The notes under the pieces were generated by a model. It saw nothing but the letters and a program-made list of their open reading frames with translations, had not been told where the DNA came from and searched no databases. Shown here in pieces: positions 21,314-30,374 of a DNA stretch of 64,000 bases (within the stretch, counting starts at the first letter, position 1; every line of letters begins with the position of its first letter). The stretch is from Brucella intermedia LMG 3301. Its GTDB lineage: Bacteria > Pseudomonadota > Alphaproteobacteria > Rhizobiales > Rhizobiaceae. Where the stretch lies: the NCBI RefSeq assembly GCF_000182645.1, contig NZ_ACQA01000001.1, positions 1,302,001 through 1,366,000 of the forward strand. Reading direction: 5' to 3'. Made by a program: the position numbers and the translations under genes.

Positions 21314-22006
21314 TCAGAGAACAACCACTTCGGTGCCAAGTCCGACGCGCTCATATAGATCCATCACATCCTCGTTGATCATGCGGAAGCAGCCGTTCGA
21401 AGCCGAGCTTCCAATGGTCCAGGGCTGCACAGTGCCGTGAATGCGGATATAGGTATCCTTGTTTCCCTGGAACAGGTAGAGGGCGCGGGAACCAAGCGGG
21501 TTGCCCGGACCACCATCCATCCCGTTCTTGAAGCGACCATAGTGGGCGGGATCGCGCTCGATCATTTCCTTGGTCGGAATCCAGCGCGGCCACTCACGCT
21601 TCGCGTTGATTGTTCCGGTGCCCTTGAACTCCAGCCCCTGCTTGCCGACAGCAATGCCATAGCGGCGAGCCGTCGACGACGTTTCAACGAGATAAAGGAA
21701 ACGCTGTTTCGGGTCGATCACGATCGTGCCGGGCTTATAGCCGGTGAATGCTACTTCCTGCGCCCGGAACTTGGGATCAATGTTGTACTTGTTGGCTTTA
21801 ACCGCATTGCCGTTCTTGGAAGCCTTTTTCTTCTTCGGCTTTTCGGGATTGGCCTTGGTGTCGCTTGAAAGCGCTACCTGCTGAACGGATGCGGCAGCTT
21901 CGTTGAGCTGCGCTTCAGCGCTTACCGGCGAAGCTGCAAATGCCGGAGCAGTCGCCCCAATGCAGAGACTTGCAATACCTGCCATCAGAATACGGCGTGA
22001 AAACAT
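21314..22006 (-). CDS. L,D-transpeptidase (YkuD family), periplasmic
   Basis: A 230-residue exported enzyme. Residues 1-25 form a signal peptide (AFA-A cleavage). A Lys-rich linker (about 55-72) precedes the YkuD domain, where the catalytic site appears as RIHGTVQPW with His190 and SSASNGCFRM with Cys206. This family makes 3-3 peptidoglycan crosslinks or attaches outer-membrane proteins to peptidoglycan; the particular reaction cannot be chosen from sequence. ATG 22006 is used since a signal peptide starts there; the open 52 codons before it look non-coding. It has its own terminator and sits between secG and pyrG. Confidence 0.92.
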   Translation of the reverse strand: MFSRRILMAGIASLCIGATAPAFAASPVSAEAQLNEAAASVQQVALSSDTKANPEKPKKKKASKNGNAVKANKYNIDPKFRAQEVAFTGYKPGTIVIDPKQRFLYLVETSSTARRYGIAVGKQGLEFKGTGTINAKREWPRWIPTKEMIERDPAHYGRFKNGMDGGPGNPLGSRALYLFQGNKDTYIRIHGTVQPWTIGSSASNGCFRMINEDVMDLYERVGLGTEVVVL

Positions 22007-22185
22007 GTTCGGTTCCCGAAAAATCAAGCACAAGGGAGAAACGCCTGCCGCATTAATTGCGACCAGACTTTCGCCCTGCTTACTGCAAAGCGATCCGGTT
22101 CTCAATTCGCTGCCACCGTTCTGCAATGCGATTCGGAGCAGCCTATTGCCTAGCTGCAACACTTTGCAGCTCGATGGTTAACAAA

Positions 22186-22211
22186 AAGAAAACCGGCCGC
22201 AAGGGCCGGTT
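22186..22211 (-). terminator. Rho-independent terminator of secG
   Basis: AACCGGCC (22191-22198) and GGCCGGTT (22204-22211) form a perfect 8-bp stem with loop GCAAG; the minus strand then reads TTTTCTTTTTG. It lies about 27 bases after the secG stop. Confidence 0.88.
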
Positions 22212-22237
22212 TCCGCATTCAATTCACGCTGCACGTT

Positions 22238-22699
22238 TTATTGCGAGCTTGGAACTGGATTGGCCGGGGTCGCCGGAACAGCCGGAGCCTGTGGCTGCGC
22301 GGCATCAGGCTGCGTTGCCGGCGCACCGGCGCCGGGAGCCGCAGGTGCTGCCTGATTTGCGTCCGGGCGTGAAGACTCACCGCCCAGCTGGTTAAGAATA
22401 CCGCCGCCGTTTCCACCAGCTGGGGTCGTCTGGCTGCCGGTTGCTGCCGGAATACGGTTGAGGATGTCGGTAGGCTTTTCCCCATAGCGAGCCATGATGC
22501 CGAGGATAAGCGACGTGGCGAAGAAACCAATCGCAAGAATGGCCGTAGTGCGGGTCAGCGCGTTCGCAGCACCGCGAGCCGTCATGAACCCCGAACCACC
22601 GCCAATGCCAAGGCCGCCGCCTTCCGAGCGCTGGATAAGCACAACGCCGACAAGCGCCAGCACGATCAACAAGTGAATGACAATGAGTACGGTCTGCAT
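22238..22699 (-). CDS. secG: Preprotein translocase subunit SecG
   Basis: A 153-residue protein: first span (4-21), the conserved QRSEGGGLG loop, FMTARGAANALTRTTAILA and second span as in SecG, then a long low-complexity tail rich in Pro, Ala, Gln and Gly (about 80-153). SecG is an auxiliary part of the SecYEG channel. The tail is longer than in E. coli SecG (110 aa) and is probably disordered in the cytoplasm or periplasm; this extension is common in Rhizobiales. It follows tpiA by about 100 bases. Confidence 0.95.
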   Translation of the reverse strand: MQTVLIVIHLLIVLALVGVVLIQRSEGGGLGIGGGSGFMTARGAANALTRTTAILAIGFFATSLILGIMARYGEKPTDILNRIPAATGSQTTPAGGNGGGILNQLGGESSRPDANQAAPAAPGAGAPATQPDAAQPQAPAVPATPANPVPSSQ

Positions 22700-22800
22700 G
22701 GGTTACGGTCTTTACATCCCTAAAACTAGAGCGGCTCTTTACACGCTATTGTCCGATAATCCAAGCCCCGAGACCAAGATAGACAGACGTGAGACGCCGG

Positions 22801-23565
22801 TTACAAATTACGATAGGTTTCGCATATGGCGAGAAAATCATTCGCCTTCAAGCTCGCACCGCCGACAAGCGCGCCGTCCACATCCGCGACGCCAAGCAAT
22901 TCCAATGCATTTGAAGGCTTGACCGAACCGCCATAGAGCAACCGAAGATGGGCACCTTTCGCGCCGAAACGTTCAATCAGTTGCTCGCGCATGAAAGCAT
23001 GCGCAGCGCGCACGTCCTGCACCGTCGGTGTCAGGCCTGTGCCAATTGCCCAGACTGGCTCATAAGCGATGACGGTATTCTCCGCATTGACACCGTCGGG
23101 CAAGGAACCCGCAAGCTGCTCGCCGATTACATCCAGCGTGCGCTCTGCTTTGCGTTCATCGGCAGTCTCGCCGACGCACACGATGGCGATCAGTCCCGCG
23201 GCCCAGGCGGCTTCGGTCTTGGCGCGAACGACCTCATTGCTTTCGTAATGGTCGGTTCGGCGCTCGGAATGTCCGATAATGACATGTGTGGCGCCTGCTT
23301 CCCTGAGCATCTCGGCCGAGACATCGCCCGTATGCGCGCCGGACACCTTATGGTGGGCATCCTGACCACCGAGACCAACGGTTTCACCTTCGAGCGTTTC
23401 CGCCGCACGGGAAAGAAGCGTCGCAGGCACGCAGATGACTGCATCAAGCTTGCGACCAAGATCGGAACTCAGACCGGCAGCAATCGCACGCAGTTCGGTC
23501 AGGGATTCTCCCGTTCCATTCATCTTCCAGTTGCCAGCAACCAGCGGACGGATTCCCGGAGTCAT
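22801..23565 (-). CDS. tpiA: Triosephosphate isomerase
   Basis: A 254-residue TIM barrel with all catalytic residues: Lys14 (GNWKMNG), His99 (VIIGHSERR) and Glu169 ([11 protein letters not shown]), plus the phosphate loop [12 protein letters not shown]. It interconverts dihydroxyacetone phosphate and glyceraldehyde 3-phosphate. The start is supported by GAGGAGAATGAA-type sequence upstream. It is divergent from ppiD and likely co-transcribed with secG. Confidence 0.97.
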   Translation of the reverse strand: MTPGIRPLVAGNWKMNGTGESLTELRAIAAGLSSDLGRKLDAVICVPATLLSRAAETLEGETVGLGGQDAHHKVSGAHTGDVSAEMLREAGATHVIIGHSERRTDHYESNEVVRAKTEAAWAAGLIAIVCVGETADERKAERTLDVIGEQLAGSLPDGVNAENTVIAYEPVWAIGTGLTPTVQDVRAAHAFMREQLIERFGAKGAHLRLLYGGSVKPSNALELLGVADVDGALVGGASLKANDFLAICETYRNL

Positions 23566-23784
23566 TTCATTCTCCTCGCCTGTTCGAAACAGCAGACGCG
23601 ACCACGCCTCGAAAACGGATCAGCGCCAAAATTTGCCACTGACTAAGGGTATTCGTGCCGCAATGCAAATGTTCTTAGGTTCCTACTTGCAATGAGACCT
23701 TGCATATAGGGCTGGCTTAAGGTTATCCCCTGACTGGCTCTATCCATAATAGCCGAGCTTCGTTTTGTTCTTGAAGGGTTTCCA

Positions 23785-25671
23785 ATGCTCGACAGCTTGC
23801 GTTCCGCCGCTCAATCCTGGGTCGCCAAACTTCTGCTTGGCCTGCTTGTACTGAGCTTTGCGATCTGGGGCATCTCTGATGTCTTTCGCGGCGGCCTGTC
23901 AGGCAATGCCGCTTTGACGGCCGGGGGCTCTGAAGTCAGCGCCACTGATTATCGCTTTGCCTATGAGCAGCAGATGATGCGTCTGTCCCAGCAGTTCCGC
24001 CAGCGCCTGACGCGCGAACAGGCAAAAACGCTCGGCGTCGAAAACCAGGTGCTTGCCCAACTCGCAGCCGGCGTTGTCCTGGATGAAGGCGCGCGTAACA
24101 TGCAGCTTGGCCTTTCCAAGGACGGAATTGCGCGGCTGACGGGCGAGGATCCGGCTTTCCATGATGCAAGCGGCAACTTCAATCGCGCTCAGTTCGACGC
24201 GGTTCTTCGTCAATCCGGCATTCGTGCGCAGGACTATCTCGACAACCGCGCCAAAGTCGCCCGCCGCCAGCAGATCGTGGAAGCGGCCACGGATGGCATT
24301 AAGCTACCGGACGCAGCGTTGAAGGCGTTGGCCCTATATCAGGGTGAAACTCGCAGCGTCGACTATGTTACCATTCAGGCGGAAAAGGCCGATGCCGTCC
24401 CCGCGCCATCCGACGATGCGCTCAAGACCTATTTCGAAGCGCGCAAAGACGAGTATAAGGCCCCGGAATACCGTAAGGTAACCTATGTGAAGCTGGAGCC
24501 GGCTGACATTGCCGATCCCTCCGCCGTCACGCAGGATGAAATCAGCGAGTATTATGAGAAGAACAAGGATCGCTTCGGTACAATCGAAAAGCGCGCCATT
24601 GAGCAGTTGAACTTTGCCGATGACGCAGCGGCTGAAGCTGCACAGCAGAAAATCGCCGCTGGAACGAGCTTCGTTGACATCGGTAAGGAACAGGGCAAAA
24701 CCGAAGACGACCTGAAGCTCGGCACGTTCGAAAAATCCGCTATTCCCGACCAGGCCGTGGCCGATGCAGCATTTGCGCTCGCGGAGAATGGTGTTAGCCC
24801 AGTCGTAAAGGGAAGCTTCGGTCCCGTCATCCTGCGCGTAACGCAGATCGAACCGGCTCATGTGAAGCCGCTAGCCGAAGTTGAAGGCGAAATTCGCACC
24901 ACCCTTGCGAACAATATCGCAGCAAGCAGCATCAGCGGAATTCATGACTCCTACGAGCAGGAACGCTCCGATGGCGCATCCATGGCAGATGTGGCTAAGA
25001 AACTGAGCCTGAAAACTGTCACCGTGGAAGCCGTCGACGCCGGAGGCAACGATCCTTCCGGCAATCCCGTCCAGCTGCCGAACTCGGAAGCACTCCTTGC
25101 AGCTGCCTTTCAGGCCGATCAGGGTTTTGACAACGACGCCCTGACCATGGGCAATGTCGGCTATCTCTGGTATCAGGTTGATGGTATCACCCCAGCCCGT
25201 GACCGTACGCTTGATGAAGTCAAGGATAAGGTTGTGGCTGCCTGGAAGGGCGAAGAGGCCGTCAAGCGCCTCAACCAACGTGTGGAAGAACTGAAGAAGC
25301 GTCTTGATGGCGGCGCGACACTCGACACGATCGCTTCCGAACTGGGTGTCGAAAAGCAAACCAAGCGCGGTGTTGTCCGCACCACCAATGATGCCGATAT
25401 CGGAACCGCTGCCGCAGCGCAGATTTTCCGCGGAGCAAATGGTTTCACCGGCAGCGCTGCCGCACCTTCGGATGATGCCCAGATCCTGTTCAAGGTTACG
25501 GAAGTAACCGAACCTGCCGCAGCTGGCCCGGAAGCCATTCCGGAACAACAGCAGAAGTATCAGGCGACCTCACTCTCGGATGACATCCTTGAACAGCTCG
25601 TCGGTGAATTGCAGAAGCAGTACCCCGTTAAGATAAATCAGACCGTCATCAACAACGCTTTGGCGTTTTAG
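23785..25671 (+). CDS. ppiD: Peptidyl-prolyl isomerase/chaperone, SurA_N-rotamase type (PpiD-like)
   Basis: A 628-residue membrane-anchored folding factor. The start MLDSLRSAAQSWVAKLLLGLLVLSFAIWGISDVF is a short amphipathic helix followed by one span; then a SurA_N-type chaperone region (about 45-175), a central parvulin-like domain (about 235-355: AIEQLNFADDAAAEAAQQKI..., GTFEKSAIPDQAVADAAFAL...FGPVILRVTQI) and a long helical C-terminal part. It is expected in the periplasm near SecYEG, assisting newly exported proteins. It is first in line before trpD with an 18-base gap, so is probably co-transcribed with trpDC. Confidence 0.9.
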   Translation: MLDSLRSAAQSWVAKLLLGLLVLSFAIWGISDVFRGGLSGNAALTAGGSEVSATDYRFAYEQQMMRLSQQFRQRLTREQAKTLGVENQVLAQLAAGVVLDEGARNMQLGLSKDGIARLTGEDPAFHDASGNFNRAQFDAVLRQSGIRAQDYLDNRAKVARRQQIVEAATDGIKLPDAALKALALYQGETRSVDYVTIQAEKADAVPAPSDDALKTYFEARKDEYKAPEYRKVTYVKLEPADIADPSAVTQDEISEYYEKNKDRFGTIEKRAIEQLNFADDAAAEAAQQKIAAGTSFVDIGKEQGKTEDDLKLGTFEKSAIPDQAVADAAFALAENGVSPVVKGSFGPVILRVTQIEPAHVKPLAEVEGEIRTTLANNIAASSISGIHDSYEQERSDGASMADVAKKLSLKTVTVEAVDAGGNDPSGNPVQLPNSEALLAAAFQADQGFDNDALTMGNVGYLWYQVDGITPARDRTLDEVKDKVVAAWKGEEAVKRLNQRVEELKKRLDGGATLDTIASELGVEKQTKRGVVRTTNDADIGTAAAAQIFRGANGFTGSAAAPSDDAQILFKVTEVTEPAAAGPEAIPEQQQKYQATSLSDDILEQLVGELQKQYPVKINQTVINNALAF

Positions 25672-25689
25672 GGACGGTGGGCATCCAAA

Positions 25690-26709
25690 ATGGCTGATCT
25701 AAAACCCTATATTGCGAAAGCTGCTGCTGGAGAGCCGCTTTCGCTGGAAGATTCCAGGGCCGCCTTCGACATCATGATGTCTGGCCAGGCAACGCCATCG
25801 CAGATAGGTGGATTGCTGATGGCGTTGCGTGTACGCGGTGAAACGGTACCGGAGATCGCCGGTGCCGTTGCCTCCATGCGCTCCCGCATGCTGGGAGTGT
25901 CCGCTCCCGACAATGCAATCGATATTGTCGGAACGGGTGGTGACCAGTCGGGCTCATACAATGTTTCGAGCTGCTCGGCGTTTGTTGTGGCTGGGGCGGG
26001 TGTCCCTGTCGCCAAGCATGGCAACCGGGCCCTTTCCTCTCGCTCAGGTGCCGCCGATGCGCTCGCCGCGCTTGGCATCAATATCGAAGCCGATGCAAAC
26101 ACGATCGGCCGCAGCATCACCGAAGCCGGTCTTGGCTTCATGTTCGCGCCGATGCACCATTCCGCCATGCGCCATGTCGGCCCTTCACGGGTCGAACTCG
26201 GCACGCGTACCATTTTCAATCTGCTTGGACCTCTTTCCAATCCGGCCAGCGTCAAGCGTCAGCTCGTCGGAGTATTCGCACCTCAATGGCTCGTACCTTT
26301 GGCCGAAGTGCTCAAGGAACTGGGTTCCGAAGCGGCATGGGTTGTCTACGGCGATGGTCTCGACGAAATGACCACCGCAGGCGCGACGCAGATTGCGGCT
26401 CTTGAGAAGGGCCAAATCCGTACTTTTGAAATCACGCCGGAAGAAGTCGGGCTTCGCCGTTGCGATCCTGCGGAACTGAAAGGCGGCGAGGCTGCCGTGA
26501 ACGCGAAGGCTCTGCTGGGTGTACTTGAAGGCGATAAAAACGCCTATCGAGACATCGTGTTGCTCAATTCGGGCGCGGCGCTCGTCATTGCTGGCAAGGC
26601 GAAAGATTTGAAAGAAGGCATCGAACTGGCGGCGCAATCCATCGATAGCGGTGCCGCACTTGGTGTTTTGCAGAAGGTGATTGCCGTTTCAAACGACAAC
26701 ACCGCCTGA
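25690..26709 (+). CDS. trpD: Anthranilate phosphoribosyltransferase
   Basis: A 339-residue enzyme joining anthranilate to PRPP in tryptophan synthesis. PRPP motif [17 protein letters not shown] begins about residue 78; [21 protein letters not shown] and [36 protein letters not shown] regions are intact (described here in short pieces). Upstream GGACGGTGGG precedes the ATG. The next gene is trpC after 16 bases. The anthranilate synthase gene is not in the window. Confidence 0.97.
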   Translation: MADLKPYIAKAAAGEPLSLEDSRAAFDIMMSGQATPSQIGGLLMALRVRGETVPEIAGAVASMRSRMLGVSAPDNAIDIVGTGGDQSGSYNVSSCSAFVVAGAGVPVAKHGNRALSSRSGAADALAALGINIEADANTIGRSITEAGLGFMFAPMHHSAMRHVGPSRVELGTRTIFNLLGPLSNPASVKRQLVGVFAPQWLVPLAEVLKELGSEAAWVVYGDGLDEMTTAGATQIAALEKGQIRTFEITPEEVGLRRCDPAELKGGEAAVNAKALLGVLEGDKNAYRDIVLLNSGAALVIAGKAKDLKEGIELAAQSIDSGAALGVLQKVIAVSNDNTA

Positions 26710-26725
26710 CGGAAAGGATCAAGTT

Positions 26726-27526
26726 ATGTCTACCGATATTCTGCGCAAGATTGAGGCTTACAAACGCGACGAAATCGCCGCCGCCAAGGCCGAGCGTAGC
26801 GTGGCAGATCTGAAAGCACGCGCTCAGGATCAGGAAACACCGCGCGGTTTTCTTAAGGCATTGGAAGCGAAACGCGCGGCTGGGGAATTCGCCCTGATAG
26901 CCGAAATCAAGAAGGCGAGCCCTTCGAAAGGCCTTATTCGTCCTGATTTCGACCCGCCCGTCCTTGCACAGGCCTACGAGGCTGGTGGCGCGGCGTGTCT
27001 TTCCGTGCTGACCGACGCGCCATCCTTTCAAGGAGCGCCAGAATTTCTGACGGCGTCCCGCAACGCATGTAGCCTGCCGGCACTTCGCAAAGACTTTTTG
27101 TTCGATACCTATCAGGTGCATGAAGCCCGCAGCTGGGGCGCTGACTGCATTCTGATTATCCTGGCCAGCGTCGATGACGATCTGGCGAAAGCGCTCGAAG
27201 AAACCGCTTTCGAGCTCGGAATGGATGCTCTCATCGAAGTACACGACGAGACCGAGATGGAACGCGCACTCAAACTGTCGTCGCGTCTGCTCGGGGTCAA
27301 CAACCGCAATTTGCGAACGTTTGAGGTCGATCTCGCTGTTTCCGAATGCCTGTCGAAAATGGCTCCCTCCGACCGTTTGCTGGTTGGGGAAAGCGGCATC
27401 TTCACACACGAAGATTGTCTGCGGCTGGAAAAGGCGGGGATCGGGACGTTCCTCATCGGAGAAAGCCTGATGCGCAAGGCAGATGTTGCAGCGGCGACCC
27501 GCGAACTTCTGACCGGCAAGGCCTGA
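26726..27526 (+). CDS. trpC: Indole-3-glycerol phosphate synthase
   Basis: A 266-residue (beta/alpha)8 enzyme. [13 protein letters not shown] holds the catalytic Glu60 and Lys62 equivalents, [11 protein letters not shown] the second lysine, and [15 protein letters not shown] and [11 protein letters not shown] are conserved strands. ATG 26726 is preceded by AAGGATCAAG. Follows trpD and comes three bases before moaC, so trpD-trpC-moaC form one transcript. Confidence 0.97.
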   Translation: MSTDILRKIEAYKRDEIAAAKAERSVADLKARAQDQETPRGFLKALEAKRAAGEFALIAEIKKASPSKGLIRPDFDPPVLAQAYEAGGAACLSVLTDAPSFQGAPEFLTASRNACSLPALRKDFLFDTYQVHEARSWGADCILIILASVDDDLAKALEETAFELGMDALIEVHDETEMERALKLSSRLLGVNNRNLRTFEVDLAVSECLSKMAPSDRLLVGESGIFTHEDCLRLEKAGIGTFLIGESLMRKADVAAATRELLTGKA

Positions 27527-27529
27527 CCG

Positions 27530-28006
27530 ATGGTCTCCAAACTCACCCATATCGACCAGAGTGGCGCTGCCAACATGGTGGATGTTGGGAGCAAGGACGA
27601 GACGGAGCGTCAGGCTGTGGCCGAAGGATCGGTCAGAATGAAGCCGGAAACGCTGGCGCTCATTCTGGAAGGCAATGCGGCCAAGGGGGATGTCATCGGC
27701 ACTGCGCGTCTGGCAGGCATCATGGCAGCGAAAAAGACCTCGGACCTTATTCCCCTCTGCCATCCATTGATGCTGACCAAAGTCGTGGTCGAAATCGAAC
27801 CGGACCACACGTTGCCCGGCCTGCGCGTTCGTGCACTCGCCAAGCTGAAGGGACGCACCGGCGTGGAAATGGAAGCTCTCACCGCCGTTTCAGTTACCTG
27901 CCTCACGATCTATGATATGGCCAAGGCGGTCGACAAGCATATGGAGATCGGCGGCATCCGCGTTATCGAAAAGAGCGGTGGCAAATCAGGCGACTGGACG
28001 GCATAA
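27530..28006 (+). CDS. moaC: Cyclic pyranopterin monophosphate synthase
   Basis: A 158-residue molybdenum-cofactor enzyme making cPMP from the MoaA product. Motifs: [48 protein letters not shown] and catalytic Asp129/Lys132 in [13 protein letters not shown]. Only three bases separate it from trpC. The pairing of trpDC with moaC-moeA is a standing feature of rhizobial genomes and carries no obvious metabolic logic. Confidence 0.97.
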   Translation: MVSKLTHIDQSGAANMVDVGSKDETERQAVAEGSVRMKPETLALILEGNAAKGDVIGTARLAGIMAAKKTSDLIPLCHPLMLTKVVVEIEPDHTLPGLRVRALAKLKGRTGVEMEALTAVSVTCLTIYDMAKAVDKHMEIGGIRVIEKSGGKSGDWTA

Positions 28007-28107
28007 GCCGTTCTTCCAGATATGCTGCTGACTTTGCTTTGGATCAATTCTGCCAATCGTTTTTTATGGTTTAGACGGGGCAGAAATTCAGTTCGAGAGG
28101 AAACGCC

Positions 28108-29322
28108 ATGTCCCTTCTCCCGGTCGATGAAGCACTGGCCCGCATTCTGAAGTCGGCGGAGCCGCGCGGCACTGAGCAGATCGCTTTGTCAGATGCTGGT
28201 GGGCGTGTCGTTGCAACACCCGTGCTGGCACATTTTCTGCAGCCGCCTTTTGACGGTTCGGCGATGGACGGCTATGCCCTGATCGCGCCGGACAACATCT
28301 CCTATCCTGCCGAGTTCGATATCATCGGCGAGTCGGCGGCGGGCAATCGCTTCGAAGGCGAATTAAGAAGCGGGCAGGCAGTCCGCATTTTCACCGGCGC
28401 GCCGCTTCCCAACGGTACCGACACAATCGTCATTCAGGAGCATACCGAGCGCTCAGGCAACCGGCTGATCGTCCATAAAGGCATGGAACCGGGACGGCAT
28501 ATACGCCGCGCGGGCCTGGACTTTTCGCCGGGCGACATAGTCATTCCATCAGGCCGTGAACTGGATGCCGCTGCGCTGTCGCTGGCAGCGGCCAGCGGCA
28601 ATGCGAAAATCGACGTATTCAAAAAGCCCACGGTAGCCATTATCGCCACCGGCGACGAGCTTGTTGCTCCGGGCGAGATACCCGGAAAAGACCAGATCGT
28701 TGCATCGAACAGTGTTGGAATTGCCGAGATCGTAAGGCGAGCCGGCGGGACTTCTCAAGATAAGGGGATCATTCCCGATGATCCCGCTAAAATAGAGCAG
28801 GCAATAAAAGATAGCCTGCAAAGCGGTGTCGACGTTCTGGTCACAATCGGCGGAGCTTCGGTCGGTGCCAGGGACTTTGTCCATGGCGCGCTGCAGAAAC
28901 TGGGCGTCGACCTCGATTTCTGGAAGATCGCCATGCGGCCCGGCAAACCGCTGATGCATGGACGGATCGATGTGAATGGCAAGATTGTCCATATTATCGG
29001 CTTGCCCGGCAATCCTGTTTCCAGCCTGGTGTGCAGCCTTGTTTTTCTCCGGCCGCTTGTCGCGAAGCTCGCCGGCACCAGCCTTGACGCCGATATCCGT
29101 CCGGCGAAGCTGGGTGTTGCCCTGCCAGCTAACGATCCTCGCCGCGATTATATCCGGGCTACCATCGAATCACGACCGGATGGAACGCTGGTCGCGTCGC
29201 CTTTTCCGTTGCAGGATTCGTCCATGTTGTCCGCCCTCGTCCGCTCAAAAGCGCTTATCATCAGGGATGAGAACGCTCCCGCTGCCGCTAGTGGCGATGA
29301 TTGCCGAGTTCTGATGCTATAG
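28108..29322 (+). CDS. moeA: Molybdopterin molybdotransferase
   Basis: A 404-residue enzyme inserting molybdate into adenylated molybdopterin. The four-domain layout is recognisable: the early DGSAMDGYAL, domain II with IFTGAPLPNGTDTIVIQE, domain III (MoCF-biosynthesis) with TGDELVAPGE, SNSVGI and TIGGASVGARDFV, then PGKPLMHGR and GLPGNPVSS, and a C-terminal beta domain. AGAGGAAACGCC precedes the ATG. The gap of 101 bases from moaC suggests it may also have its own promoter. Confidence 0.96.
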   Translation: MSLLPVDEALARILKSAEPRGTEQIALSDAGGRVVATPVLAHFLQPPFDGSAMDGYALIAPDNISYPAEFDIIGESAAGNRFEGELRSGQAVRIFTGAPLPNGTDTIVIQEHTERSGNRLIVHKGMEPGRHIRRAGLDFSPGDIVIPSGRELDAAALSLAAASGNAKIDVFKKPTVAIIATGDELVAPGEIPGKDQIVASNSVGIAEIVRRAGGTSQDKGIIPDDPAKIEQAIKDSLQSGVDVLVTIGGASVGARDFVHGALQKLGVDLDFWKIAMRPGKPLMHGRIDVNGKIVHIIGLPGNPVSSLVCSLVFLRPLVAKLAGTSLDADIRPAKLGVALPANDPRRDYIRATIESRPDGTLVASPFPLQDSSMLSALVRSKALIIRDENAPAAASGDDCRVLML

Positions 29323-29479
29323 CGGCGATGCCTCCTCGGAACATGAGGAATTCGCCCTAAGCCCCGGTGGGATATATATTATTCAGAATGTCGTCCCACC
29401 CACTCCGGTGGCAGGAATGCAGCGCCGGAACATCCCATCTTTCCTTGTTTTGAGCATTAACGATTTTAAAACCATTGCA

Positions 29480-29494
29480 GAACAAGACTGGAAC
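29480..29494 (+). promoter_or_regulatory. LexA (SOS) box upstream of lexA
   Basis: GAAC-AAGACTG-GAAC is an exact GAAC-N7-GAAC direct repeat, the reverse complement of the alphaproteobacterial SOS box GTTC-N7-GTTC. It lies 58 bases before the lexA ATG. Further GTTC units follow at 29502-29509, one giving GAAC-N7-GTTC with the second half-site. It supports autoregulation of lexA. Confidence 0.85.
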
Positions 29495-29551
29495 ATATAG
29501 TGTTCGTTCTGGTTTTGTTTTTCTCGATTCTTGGCCGGGAGGGTGTCGCGC

Positions 29552-30277
29552 ATGTTGACCCGTAAGCAGCACGAGCTTCTGCTGTTCATTCACGAACGTC
29601 TGAAGGAAACGGGCATTCCTCCCTCTTTCGACGAGATGAAGGAAGCGCTCGATCTGGCTTCAAAATCGGGTATCCATCGTCTGATCACTGCTCTGGAGGA
29701 GCGTGGCTTTATCCGCCGCCTGCCCAACAGGGCGCGTGCACTTGAGGTGTTGCGGTTGCCGGATTCAATCGCTCCTGGGCTCAATGCCCAAAAGAAGTTC
29801 GCTCCCAGCGTGATCGAAGGCAGTCTTGGCAAAGCGCCGCCCCCCCCTCCACCGGCTCGCCCTGCCCCTGTAGCTACCAATGACGACACGTCGGCAACGG
29901 TATCCGTACCGGTCATGGGACGAATAGCTGCGGGTGTGCCGATCTCCGCCATTCAGAACCAGACCCACTCCCTCAGCCTCCCGCCAGAAATGATCGGCGC
30001 GGGCGAGCATTACGCGCTTGAGGTCAAAGGGGATTCAATGATCGATGCCGGAATTTTCGACGGAGACACGGTGATCATCAAACGCGGAGATTCCGCAAAT
30101 CCCGGTGAGATCGTGGTAGCTCTGGTCGATGATGAAGAAGCGACCTTGAAGCGCTTTCGCCGTAAGGGTGCCTCCATCGCTCTGGAAGCGGCTAATCCCG
30201 CTTATGAAACGAGGATATTCGGCCCTGACCGTGTTCGCGTACAGGGGAAGCTCGTCGGTCTTATCCGCCGTTACTAG
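29552..30277 (+). CDS. lexA: LexA repressor
   Basis: A 241-residue SOS repressor with N-terminal winged helix ([17 protein letters not shown] to about 70), a linker with six consecutive prolines (about 96-101), and the S24 peptidase domain. Self-cleavage is at Ala127-Gly128 (RIAAGVP); catalytic Ser162 (KGDSMID) and Lys200 (EATLKRF) are present. On DNA damage RecA filaments stimulate cleavage. ATG 29552 fits the family start; an SOS box lies 58 bases upstream. The long Pro/Ala linker is typical of Rhizobiales LexA. Confidence 0.98.
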   Translation: MLTRKQHELLLFIHERLKETGIPPSFDEMKEALDLASKSGIHRLITALEERGFIRRLPNRARALEVLRLPDSIAPGLNAQKKFAPSVIEGSLGKAPPPPPPARPAPVATNDDTSATVSVPVMGRIAAGVPISAIQNQTHSLSLPPEMIGAGEHYALEVKGDSMIDAGIFDGDTVIIKRGDSANPGEIVVALVDDEEATLKRFRRKGASIALEAANPAYETRIFGPDRVRVQGKLVGLIRRY

Positions 30278-30372
30278 AGCACGTCTTCCGAAAGCGGGAA
30301 CCGGTTTCGGGTGATGCGCGTGACAAAACTAGATCGAGCGGTTTGGATTGAATAGAGCGAGAGACCGCTCGA
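30276..30372. repeat. Palindromic intergenic repeat between lexA and comEC
   Basis: The 3' end of lexA runs into TTACTAGAGCA, then GGAACCGGTTTCGG, and a 9-bp inverted repeat TCGAGCGGT (30334-30342) with ACCGCTCGA (30364-30372). This resembles the abundant RIME-like intergenic repeats of Rhizobiales. The 11-mer TTACTAGAGCA recurs at 45462-45472. It fills the space between two convergent genes and may also act as a transcript end. Confidence 0.65.
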
Positions 30373-30374
30373 AA

